Origin: Chloroflexota bacterium
GTDB lineage: Bacteria; Chloroflexota; Anaerolineae; Aggregatilineales; Phototrophicaceae
Direction: 5' to 3'
DNA length: 41,106 bases
NCBI GenBank assembly: GCA_028875185.1
Contig: JAPPFH010000039.1
Location: 1 to 41,106 of the forward strand
The notes under the pieces were generated by a model. That model was not told the DNA's origin, did not search any database, and saw only the letters and a list, made by a program, of their open reading frames with translations. Within the stretch, counting starts at the first letter, position 1, and every line of letters begins with the position of its first letter. Position numbers and translations under genes: made by a program. Below, piece by piece: positions 34,604 to 41,106 of the stretch.

Positions 34604-35569
34604 TCAACTGGACCGCTCCTTTGGCAGGCGAATATGTTCCAGTCGCGAGAGTTCTCTAACCTGCTCAGCCGCCCGATAACTGCTGCGCACCAGGGGGCCG
34701 CTTTCCACCCACTTGAAACCCATCCGCATGCCGGTTTCGCGCAGCTCGGTGAATTCGTCCGGCGTGTAGTAGCGTTCAATCGGCAGATGACGTTTGCTCG
34801 GCTGCAAGTATTGGCCCAGCGTCAGAATGTCGACGCCGATGTCAACGAGATCGCCCATAGTAGCTTTGACTTCGTCTAGCCTCTCGCCAAGACCGAGCAT
34901 GATGCCGCTCTTGGTCAGCACCATCGAATCCATCAGTTTGGCGTTTCCCAAGGTCGCCAGCGCCCAATCGTAGCGATCTTGTGGCTGCACCATTTTGAAC
35001 AGACGAGGCACGGTTTCGACGTTGTGATTTAAGATTTCAGGCTGCGCGTCCATCACGATCTTCAAGGCGAGTTCGCTGCCTTTGAAATCGGGGATCAGCA
35101 CCTCGATTGAACAGCCAGGCTGCAGCTGGCGAATGCGGCGGATCACCATGGAAAAGAGCGGAGCGCCGCCATCCGGTCGGTCGTCGCGGTTGACGCTTGT
35201 AATCACAACATGCTGCAAAGCCATCGCGCGGACGCTCTCGGCGATACGATTTGGCTCGCCCCAATCGAGCGGATTGGGCAAACCGGTCTTGATATCACAG
35301 AAACCGCAACTGCGGGTACAGGTATCGCCCATCATCAAGAAGGTCGCCGTGCCCTTGCCCCAGCATTCACCGAGATTGGGACATTGCGCCTCTTCGCAGA
35401 CTGTGTGCAGAGTCTTGCTGCGCATCAGCGCACGCACGCGTTCGTAGGTCTCGCCGTTTGGCGCCCGCACGCGGATCCAAGGCGGACGGCGGCGCGGCGT
35501 CTTGGCGTCAGGCTGCCAATCGGCCGAAGTAGTTACCGGTATCAATTCCGGCTGGATGGTGTTGGGCAA
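34604..35569 (-). CDS. lipA: Lipoyl synthase
   Basis: This radical SAM enzyme inserts two sulfurs into octanoyl groups to form the lipoyl cofactor of 2-oxoacid dehydrogenases and the glycine cleavage system. It has about 321 residues. Both iron-sulfur clusters are visible: the auxiliary-cluster cysteines C58, C63 and C69 ([13 protein letters not shown]) and the radical SAM C84-x3-C88-x2-C91 (CTRSCGFCD). The C-terminal RSSY motif that completes the auxiliary cluster is present ([10 protein letters not shown]). The TTG at 35569 is taken as start because GGAGTG lies 5 bases upstream; a TTG at 35593 is the alternative. No lipB or lplA is in the window. Confidence 0.94.
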   Translation of the reverse strand: MPNTIQPELIPVTTSADWQPDAKTPRRRPPWIRVRAPNGETYERVRALMRSKTLHTVCEEAQCPNLGECWGKGTATFLMMGDTCTRSCGFCDIKTGLPNPLDWGEPNRIAESVRAMALQHVVITSVNRDDRPDGGAPLFSMVIRRIRQLQPGCSIEVLIPDFKGSELALKIVMDAQPEILNHNVETVPRLFKMVQPQDRYDWALATLGNAKLMDSMVLTKSGIMLGLGERLDEVKATMGDLVDIGVDILTLGQYLQPSKRHLPIERYYTPDEFTELRETGMRMGFKWVESGPLVRSSYRAAEQVRELSRLEHIRLPKERSS

Positions 35570-35621
35570 TTTGACACTCCGAGCAGAATTCAATGCATGT
35601 GAACGACTTCTTGTCTTTCTT

Positions 35622-35627
35622 ATTATA
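35622..35627 (-). promoter_or_regulatory. Likely -10 element of lipA
   Basis: On the minus strand, TATAAT sits within an AT-rich island (GATATATAATAAG). No good -35 is seen at 16-18 bases. The predicted start near 35615 leaves a leader of about 45 bases. Confidence 0.4.
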
Positions 35628-35662
35628 TATCAACCGGAAAAAGCATTGCTATAGCGCGGCGC

Positions 35663-35856
35663 AAGCCCTGGGGAGTGGTGAATTTCATTGATAGCGCGAC
35701 AAACCCCCATCCCCCAGCCCCTTGCCCCCACAAGGAGGGAAGGGGAGTTTTTCAAGGAATTACGGGCTTTTGAAGTCCCTCCCTCATTTTGGGGGAGGGA
35801 TTTAGGGTGGGGGGAACGAGGGATATATCAACACATTCACCACTCCAAAGCCCTGG
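35663..35856. mobile_element. MITE-like non-autonomous element with target duplication
   Basis: Perfect 12-bp terminal inverted repeats, GGAGTGGTGAAT at 35672-35683 and ATTCACCACTCC at 35835-35846, bound an element of about 175 bp without a gene. The interior is two imperfect complementary C-rich/G-rich arms (runs such as CCCCCATCCCCC and, in the other arm, GGGTGGGGGG) that could fold into a long hairpin. The nonamer AAGCCCTGG flanks it on both sides (35663-35671 and 35848-35856), as expected of a target-site duplication. A second copy starts at 41037. It lies between the lipA promoter and the ABC ATPase start. Confidence 0.75.
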
Positions 35857-35924
35857 GCGGAGTCGGTTCCCAGCCGCCCTTGTGTTATTCTAGGAGGCAC
35901 GCTCCGAGATCTCCTGGCGATGTC

Positions 35925-37010
35925 ATGCGAACGATAACGCTGAAGGATGTAAGCAAAACCTTCTACGACAAGAGCCGCAAACTGACGCCGGTTTTGGCGA
36001 TCAAAGACTTCAATCTGCACGTTGAAGACGGCGAGGCGGTGGTGCTATTGGGACCGAGCGGCTGCGGAAAGACCACCTTGCTGCGATTGATCGCGGGCTT
36101 GGACCAGCCCGATAGCGGAGAAATCTACTACAACGATCTGCCTTTGGACGAGATCCCGATTGAAGACCGCGGCATCGGCATGGTCTTTCAAAACTATGTG
36201 TTGATCCCCCATTGGGAAAGCCGCAAGACGGTCGGTTTCTTTCTGCGGCTGCGCGATAGGGAAGAAGAAGTGCCGGCGCACGTCAATACGGTCGCCAAAA
36301 TCACCGGCGTTGATATCGAGAGCTTGATGGGGCGATTTCCTCGACATCTCTCCGGCGGCGAAAAACAGCGTGTTTCTATCGCTCGCGCTTTCGCCCGCGA
36401 TCTGGAGCTGCTGCTCTTTGACGAGCCCTTCGCCAATCTGGACGCCAAGTTTCGGGCGCAGGCTCGTGTGGAATTGAAGCGGCTCATCCAGGAATTCAAC
36501 GTGACGCTGATATACGTAACGCATGATCAGGTCGAAGCGATGAGCGTCGCCGATCGAATCGTCGTGATCAACGCGGGGCGCATCGTCCAAGCGGGACCCT
36601 ATCATGATTTGCGCAATAATCCGGACAGTCTGTTTGTCGCCGAATTTCTTGGTACGCCAACCATTAACGCCTTTTGGGGGCGTGTCAGCGACGGCGAATG
36701 GGATGGCAGCTATATGGGCCGCGCCGCCCTGCCCCGCCCCCGGCCGAATGGCAGCGAGGTCATCGTCGGCATTCGCCCCGAACACATCATGGTCGGCGAC
36801 GCGAACAAGGGCATACCAGCGACAATCGACCGCGTCATCCCCTTCTACGCAGAAAAATACACTTTGCTGGAAGTCTGGCTGCGAAAGCGCCGCTGGCGTA
36901 TTCAGGTTCCGCTAGACGCGCGCTACCAGCCCGGGGAGACTGTACACTGCCTGCTGGATTGGACGCGCGCGTTGTTTTTTGATGCGGAATCCGGCGTCCG
37001 CATCCGTTAG
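35925..37010 (+). CDS. CUT1-type sugar ABC transporter ATPase (MalK/MsmX-like)
   Basis: This 361-residue ATPase has an N-terminal nucleotide-binding domain and a C-terminal TOBE/OB regulatory domain. Walker A is GPSGCGKT (43-50), the Q-loop Gln is Q89, the signature is LSGGEKQR (142-149), Walker B is LLLFDEP (162-168) and the switch His is H200. FLGTPTINAFWGRV and VIVGIRPEHIMVGD mark the MalK-like C-terminal domain. The open frame extends to 35688, but that part runs through the MITE-like element and is not coding. An AGGAGG lies 28 bases upstream of the ATG, too far to act directly. No permease is adjacent; it may serve the transporter at 15.3-18.5 kb. Confidence 0.9.
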   Translation: MRTITLKDVSKTFYDKSRKLTPVLAIKDFNLHVEDGEAVVLLGPSGCGKTTLLRLIAGLDQPDSGEIYYNDLPLDEIPIEDRGIGMVFQNYVLIPHWESRKTVGFFLRLRDREEEVPAHVNTVAKITGVDIESLMGRFPRHLSGGEKQRVSIARAFARDLELLLFDEPFANLDAKFRAQARVELKRLIQEFNVTLIYVTHDQVEAMSVADRIVVINAGRIVQAGPYHDLRNNPDSLFVAEFLGTPTINAFWGRVSDGEWDGSYMGRAALPRPRPNGSEVIVGIRPEHIMVGDANKGIPATIDRVIPFYAEKYTLLEVWLRKRRWRIQVPLDARYQPGETVHCLLDWTRALFFDAESGVRIR

Positions 37011-37588
37011 TCGAGGCTGATCAACTCTGCCAGTTTCGCCAGCGTGGACGGCCCGATGCCCGGCACGTCATCTAGATCCTGCAAATCTGAATATGGGCCG
37101 ACTCCCTCGCGAAAGTCAATGATGTTCCGCGCCGTTACCGGACCAATTCCTGGCAGCGTCATCAGCTCATCCAGCGTTGCCTTGTTCAAGTTGATCAAGC
37201 CGCCGCCGGAAGCCGTCGGCACAGCGTCATCCAGGCTATTGGCTTCGCTGGATGGGATGTGAACCTGGTCGCCATCGCGAAGGATTCCCGCCAGATTAAC
37301 GAGCTCGCGGTTCGCCGAATCCGTGAAGCCGCCGGCGGCGGTCACGGCATCGGAAACTCGGCTCCCGTGCGGCAAATACTGCAGTGCGCCGCGCCGCGCA
37401 ACTTCGCCGGTGACGTAGACCAAAATCGGCCGCGGAGTCGATGTCGGCGCCGGGGTTGCAGTTGGCGGCGGTGGATGAATCGTGATCTCTACAGACTCGG
37501 GCCGCGAAAGCAACAACAGCGCGCCACTTAGGGCGAGGAGGATTATCAGGATCAAGAACACTGCAAGAGCAGCGCGCGAAGACCACAT
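37007..37588 (-). CDS. comEA: ComEA-like DNA-binding protein
   Basis: This 193-residue membrane-anchored competence protein binds incoming double-stranded DNA in transformable bacteria. A single N-terminal membrane helix (about 7-28) is followed by a Pro/Thr-rich linker (38-54), an SLBB domain (55-113: VYVTGEVARRGALQY...GDQVHIPS) and two helix-hairpin-helix motifs (131-193: INLNKATLDELMTLPGIGPVTA and DLDDVPGIGPSTLAKL). That order is the standard ComEA layout. comEC is not beside it in this window. Its stop overlaps the stop of the convergent ABC ATPase by three bases. Confidence 0.9.
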   Translation of the reverse strand: MWSSRAALAVFLILIILLALSGALLLLSRPESVEITIHPPPPTATPAPTSTPRPILVYVTGEVARRGALQYLPHGSRVSDAVTAAGGFTDSANRELVNLAGILRDGDQVHIPSSEANSLDDAVPTASGGGLINLNKATLDELMTLPGIGPVTARNIIDFREGVGPYSDLQDLDDVPGIGPSTLAKLAELISLD

Positions 37589-37652
37589 TCAAACGAGATT
37601 CCGGTAAATGCAATAGGGTTGGCGGATATGCAATCGCGATTCGCTCGCTGCT

Positions 37653-38210
37653 TCAGGATTGGTCTTCCACCCAGACGGGCAGATGCCCCAAAGCGACGAT
37701 ATCGTACCATTGGGCGCGGTCGCCCTCGGTAAATATCGCCGCTTCAGCGACCACATCAGCGCCCGCTTTGTCCATGATTAAGCGTATCCCCTGCAAGGTG
37801 CTGCCAGTCGAAATCACATCATCAATGATGGCGATTCGTTTGCCCGCCACCAACCTGCGATCCTTTTCATCTAGGAAGAGCGTCTGCGGTTGGCCCGTGG
37901 TGATGCTCAGCGTTTCGCTTTGCAGCGCATCGCCCATGTAGGGCTTATGCGTCTTGCGCAAAACGACATAGGGCAAACGCATTTCCGAGCTAATGGCGTG
38001 CGCCAGGGGGATGGACTTTGCCTCGGCTGTTACCAAGACCTCGATACTGCGGTCACGGAGCTTCTGCGCCAATTTTGCGCTGGCTGCGTTGACAAATTCG
38101 TAGTCGCCCAAGATATTGAGGATCGCGATTTTCACACCCGGCTTGATCTCCATCAGCGGCAAATCTCGTTTGATGCCGGCAACCTCTACGCTATGGGATT
38201 CACTTGCCAT
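37653..38210 (-). CDS. Purine phosphoribosyltransferase-like protein
   Basis: This type I phosphoribosyltransferase has about 185 residues. The PRPP-binding loop is KRIAIIDDVISTGSTLQG (about 125-142); VLVTAEAKSIPLAHAISSEM is the pyrophosphate-loop region and YVVLRKTHKPYMGDAL the flexible loop. The overall plan is closest to adenine/xanthine phosphoribosyltransferases, so a purine salvage role is likely, but the base specificity is not visible. The ATG at 38210 has GAGGA about 8 bases upstream and gives a normal length; the frame is open to 38249. It is separate from comEA (64-base gap) and follows the LolD-type ATPase on the same strand. Confidence 0.82.
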   Translation of the reverse strand: MASESHSVEVAGIKRDLPLMEIKPGVKIAILNILGDYEFVNAASAKLAQKLRDRSIEVLVTAEAKSIPLAHAISSEMRLPYVVLRKTHKPYMGDALQSETLSITTGQPQTLFLDEKDRRLVAGKRIAIIDDVISTGSTLQGIRLIMDKAGADVVAEAAIFTEGDRAQWYDIVALGHLPVWVEDQS

Positions 38211-38280
38211 TGCATGTCCTCGTCTGCCTAAAGCTTGCTGCGCGCGCAATTATAGCGCGTGCAAATTGTCTGCTGAAGGA

Positions 38281-39021
38281 TTAGCCCCCCGCGCGCGCCG
38301 ATTCAACCCTGCGCGCATCGCCGTCCGCATGCTCGCTGGCGAGCCCGCTCGCAATTTTGCCGTCCACCAAGGTAAGCACCCGATCCATCTGCGAAGCCAG
38401 CGAATGATCATGCGTGACCAAGACGATCGTTGTCCCACTCTCGGCGCGTATCGTCTTCAAGGCCTGAAGCACCGTTTCGCCCGAATGCGTGTCCAAATTA
38501 CCGGTTGGCTCATCAGCCAGCAATAGTGGCGGATCGTTTGCCAGCGCCCGAGCGATCGCGACCCGTTGCTGCTGCCCGCCGCTCAATTCATTGGGGCGAT
38601 GGTCAAAGCGGTCGCCCAATCCCAACATTTCCAACAGTTCGCGAGCGCGATTGAAGGGCTTGTGCCGCGGCGCCTGGGCAAATTCAATCGGCAGCGCGAC
38701 ATTCTCCAGCGCGGTCAATGTCGGAATGAGGTTGAAGAATTGAAAGACGAATCCGATTTTCTGGTTGCGGATGTCCGTCAGTTGCCCTTCGCTCATGCGG
38801 GTGATATCAATGCCATCGATTTCGATTGTGCCGTCGGTCGGGCTGTCCAAGCCGCCGATTATCCCCAAGAGTGTGCTCTTGCCGCTTCCCGAAGGTCCAA
38901 TTATGCCGACCATTTCCTTGGCGTAGATCGTTAGGTCCACACCGCGCAGTGCGTGCACAACATGCGTACCGAGATTGAGATTTCGCGTGACGCCTCGCGC
39001 GCTAATGACCGATTTGCGCAT
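38281..39021 (-). CDS. ABC transporter ATPase, LolD/MacB type
   Basis: This 246-residue ATPase is of the MacB/LolD/FtsE-like family, which usually powers FtsX-type mechanotransmission permeases for lipoproteins, peptides or macrolides. Walker A is GPSGSGKST (42-50), the signature is LSGGQQQR (146-153), Walker B is LLLADEPTGNLD (166-177) and THDHSLA holds the switch His. DIRNQKIGFVFQFFNLIPTLTALENV is characteristic of this subfamily. No FtsX-like permease lies next to it. The start has GGGAG only 2 bases away. The C-terminal 15 residues are unlike the family. Confidence 0.88.
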   Translation of the reverse strand: MRKSVISARGVTRNLNLGTHVVHALRGVDLTIYAKEMVGIIGPSGSGKSTLLGIIGGLDSPTDGTIEIDGIDITRMSEGQLTDIRNQKIGFVFQFFNLIPTLTALENVALPIEFAQAPRHKPFNRARELLEMLGLGDRFDHRPNELSGGQQQRVAIARALANDPPLLLADEPTGNLDTHSGETVLQALKTIRAESGTTIVLVTHDHSLASQMDRVLTLVDGKIASGLASEHADGDARRVESARAGG

Positions 39022-39132
39022 AGCTCCCGACTCACTTGATTATCCGTATCACGATGTCTGCTATTACGCGGATGCCGCCTGCCCGTCGCGGGAACATGCG
39101 GCAACCGGAAGCCGCGCATGACAGCTGGCCCG

Positions 39133-40791
39133 CTAGATTTCGTTGACGATGCTGAAAATCATGGGCCGCCGCTTGGTCTCGTTGTAGATCATTTTTCCCA
39201 GGTTCTCTTCGAGCAAGCTTTGGCGGTTTCCGTTCAGGCGCCGACTGCGATTGACCGTGTCCGTGATATTGTCCCGTATCTGATCAAGAAATTCTTCGGC
39301 ATCCTTCAAATAGACGAAGCCGCGCGACACGATGCGTGGCTCATCCTTCAGCTTGCCGCTGCGCTGATCGACATTTACGCTGACCAAAACGAATCCATCC
39401 TGCGCCAGTATTTCTCGATCGCGTATCACCGCCCGTCCGACATCACCGACGCCGCTGCCGTCAACAAAAACATATCCGCCCGGCTGGCGCTCGCCAACGT
39501 TGATTCCGCGCCCGTCCAACTCGACGGTTGTGCCGTTCTCCACCCGGATTATGTTTTCTGCCGGTACGCCATTGTCAGCCGCTAATTTGGCGTGCAAGTG
39601 CAAATGCCGGACTTCGCCGTGAACCGGCATCAGATGCCTGGGCTGGGTCAAGTTGAGCATCAGCCGCATCTCCTCTTGACAGGCATGGCCCGAAACATGC
39701 ACCGCTTCTATAGGATCGTAAATGACATCGGCGCCGCGCTCGATCAGGCGATTGATCGTGCGATAGACCATCTCTTCGTTGCCTGGGATCGGATGCGATG
39801 AGAGGATTATCGTATCGCCATCACGAACATCCAGCTGCCGGTGACGCCCGGCGGCCAGCTTGCCCAATACGGCTGCGGGCTCCCCCTGCGAGCCAGTGAC
39901 CATGAATACAACTTTGTGCGGCGGCAATGCGCGGGCTTGCCCAATGCTGACCAGCATGCCGTCATCGACATCGAGGTAACCCAGCTTGCGCGCGATCTTG
40001 GCGTATTCGGACATGGTGTAACCAGTGATGCAGACTTTGCGCTTGTGGTTGCTCGCCGCGTTGACCACCTGCTGCACGCGCGAGACCAGCGATGCGAAAG
40101 TGGCGACCATTATGCGCCCTTTGGCACGGCGAAATACTTTGTCGAGCGCGCCGCCGATGACAGCCTCGGATTGCGTCCAGCCGGTTCTGTCGGCGTTGGT
40201 GCTATCCGCCATCAGGAGCACGACGCCGCTCTGGGCGAAGCCGGCCAGCTTGGCGTAATCGGTCTTGCGCCCGTGCACCGGCGTGTTGTCGAACTTGTAG
40301 TCGCCGGTGTGCACGATCATGCCAAAGGGTGTTTCAATGCCATAGCCTACGCAGTCGGGAATGCTATGGCAGACGTGAAAACTGTGCAGGGTGAAGGGTC
40401 CAATCTTGATGGTGTCGCCAGCGTCAAAGGTGTGAATCTTTGCCGATTTGAGCAGCCGCGCATTCTTCAGCTTGACTTGCAGCAAGCCCGATGTCAGCGG
40501 CGTTGCGTAAATCGGTAACCCGGGAAAGGATCTCAAGACGTGCTGCACAGCGCCGATGTGATCTTCGTGACCATGAGTGAAGGCGACGCCGTGCAGCTGA
40601 ATGTCGTCGCGCTCTTCCAGCCAGCGATAATCAGGAATGATGTAATCGACGCCGTGCATATCGTTCGCCGGGAACATGATGCCGCAATCAATCAGGAATC
40701 CTTGCCCGTTCCTTTCAAACAGCGTCATATTCTTGCCGATCTCGCCTAAGCCGCCGATCGGCGTGATTTTGAATTTAGGTTTTCTTGCCAT
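39133..40791 (-). CDS. rnj: Ribonuclease J
   Basis: This metallo-beta-lactamase/beta-CASP ribonuclease has 552 residues, endonuclease and 5'-3' exonuclease activities, and is central to RNA decay and rRNA maturation in bacteria without RNase E. The zinc motif is THGHEDH (72-78), and further ligands lie in HSIPDCVGY and IVHTGDYKFD. The beta-CASP region includes DSTNADRTGWTQSE, GSQGEPAAVLGKLA, LSSHPIPGNEEMV and VHVSGHACQEEMRLML. HLMPVHGEVRHL completes the active site. The C-terminal domain is present and full length. A GGAG lies 11 bases before the ATG. It is transcribed alone from a promoter near 41 kb. Confidence 0.96.
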   Translation of the reverse strand: MARKPKFKITPIGGLGEIGKNMTLFERNGQGFLIDCGIMFPANDMHGVDYIIPDYRWLEERDDIQLHGVAFTHGHEDHIGAVQHVLRSFPGLPIYATPLTSGLLQVKLKNARLLKSAKIHTFDAGDTIKIGPFTLHSFHVCHSIPDCVGYGIETPFGMIVHTGDYKFDNTPVHGRKTDYAKLAGFAQSGVVLLMADSTNADRTGWTQSEAVIGGALDKVFRRAKGRIMVATFASLVSRVQQVVNAASNHKRKVCITGYTMSEYAKIARKLGYLDVDDGMLVSIGQARALPPHKVVFMVTGSQGEPAAVLGKLAAGRHRQLDVRDGDTIILSSHPIPGNEEMVYRTINRLIERGADVIYDPIEAVHVSGHACQEEMRLMLNLTQPRHLMPVHGEVRHLHLHAKLAADNGVPAENIIRVENGTTVELDGRGINVGERQPGGYVFVDGSGVGDVGRAVIRDREILAQDGFVLVSVNVDQRSGKLKDEPRIVSRGFVYLKDAEEFLDQIRDNITDTVNRSRRLNGNRQSLLEENLGKMIYNETKRRPMIFSIVNEI

Positions 40792-40987
40792 GTTAGACTT
40801 CGCTCCAAACTGAAACCGTCCGCAGACCTAGCTGGCCGCGGCTATCAAATACGCGTATGGTGTTGCCTTGATCAAGCGCTATGCAGACGCTCCTCGTGAA
40901 ATAAAACAGGCGATGTACTTACCGCGCCGCGTCGCTGGGCGCGTTTAGGGTCACATACCGTTCATCGAATGACAGGGCAATCAACTT

Positions 40988-41015
40988 ATTCTATCATAGT
41001 GTGCTTTAACGCCAA
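40988..41015 (-). promoter_or_regulatory. Promoter of the RNase J gene
   Basis: On the minus strand, TTGGCG (41015-41010), a 16-base spacer and TAGAAT (40993-40988). The predicted start near 40981 leaves about 190 bases of untranslated leader, in which no known riboswitch was recognised. The 315 bases from 40792 to the window end otherwise hold only this promoter and the start of a repeat copy. Confidence 0.5.
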
Positions 41016-41036
41016 TTGCCATTTGCGGCCTCTTGT

Positions 41037-41106
41037 GGTGTGGTGAATTTAATTGATAGCGCGGCAAACCCCCATCCCCCGGCCCCTTGCCCCCACAAGG
41101 AGGGAA
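41037..41106. mobile_element. Partial second copy of the MITE-like element
   Basis: GGTGTGGTGAAT at 41037-41048 differs at one position from the 12-bp terminal repeat at 35672. The following 58 bases match the left arm of that element with only a few differences (ATTGATAGCGCG, then CCCCCATCCCCC and CACAAGGAGGGAA). The copy has the same orientation and is cut by the window end. Confidence 0.75.

Noticed and set aside
35688..35924. 79-residue N-terminal extension of the MalK-like ATPase
   Set aside because: It is a translation of the MITE-like repeat; the family starts at MRTITLKDVS (35925).
40792..40987. Structured RNA in the long RNase J leader
   Set aside because: No recognisable motif or convincing long stem could be made by eye.

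Overview
This is a dense bacterial chromosome segment with short gaps and many start/stop overlaps. Gene content and protein style (bactofilin, six-gene Mrp antiporter, FolB-FolK fusion, F420-type LLM oxidoreductases, RNase J, CUT1 sugar transporter) point to a Chloroflexota bacterium, perhaps of class Anaerolineae. That placement is an inference from familiarity with these families, not from a search. No rRNA, tRNA, CRISPR array, phage or plasmid gene is visible.

Layout. 0.2-5.7 kb: an AI-2E family membrane protein (-), an overlapping operon of two LLM flavin/F420 oxidoreductase paralogues flanking a YgjP-type zinc peptidase (+), a GNAT acetyltransferase (-) and a pentapeptide-repeat protein (+). 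5.8-7.6 kb: etfBA. 7.8-14.0 kb: a complete Mrp Na+/H+ antiporter operon, mrpA(B)CDEFG, with MrpB fused to MrpA. 14.0-15.0 kb: a DUF368 (PopT-type) membrane protein (-). 15.2-20.5 kb: a sugar-uptake and catabolism operon (binding protein, two permeases, RpiB-like isomerase, ADP-ribosylglycohydrolase-fold enzyme) that lacks its own ATPase. It shares a -10 region with the DUF368 gene. 20.5-24.8 kb: methyltransferase, metK under a SAM-I riboswitch, folE, and a divergent folB-folK fusion.

24.9-33.9 kb is an envelope polysaccharide region: a CpsD-like BY-kinase homologue with a degenerate Walker A, rmlA, rmlB, rmlD (no rmlC), three glycosyltransferases, rnhB, a Wzz-like copolymerase and an SDR. 33.9-35.6 kb: bactofilin and lipA (-). 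35.67-35.85 kb: a roughly 175-bp non-coding MITE-like element with 12-bp terminal inverted repeats and a 9-bp flanking duplication. A second copy begins at 41.04 kb and runs off the window. 35.9-41.1 kb: a CUT1-type ABC ATPase (+), then ComEA-like protein, phosphoribosyltransferase, LolD-type ATPase and RNase J (all -).

The most notable items are the MITE-like repeat, the symmetric divergent promoter at 15.2 kb, the riboside-catabolism-like operon it drives together with that operon's RNA hairpins, and the BY-kinase homologue with a broken P-loop. None is proven to be a new system. All motif and promoter calls were made by eye.
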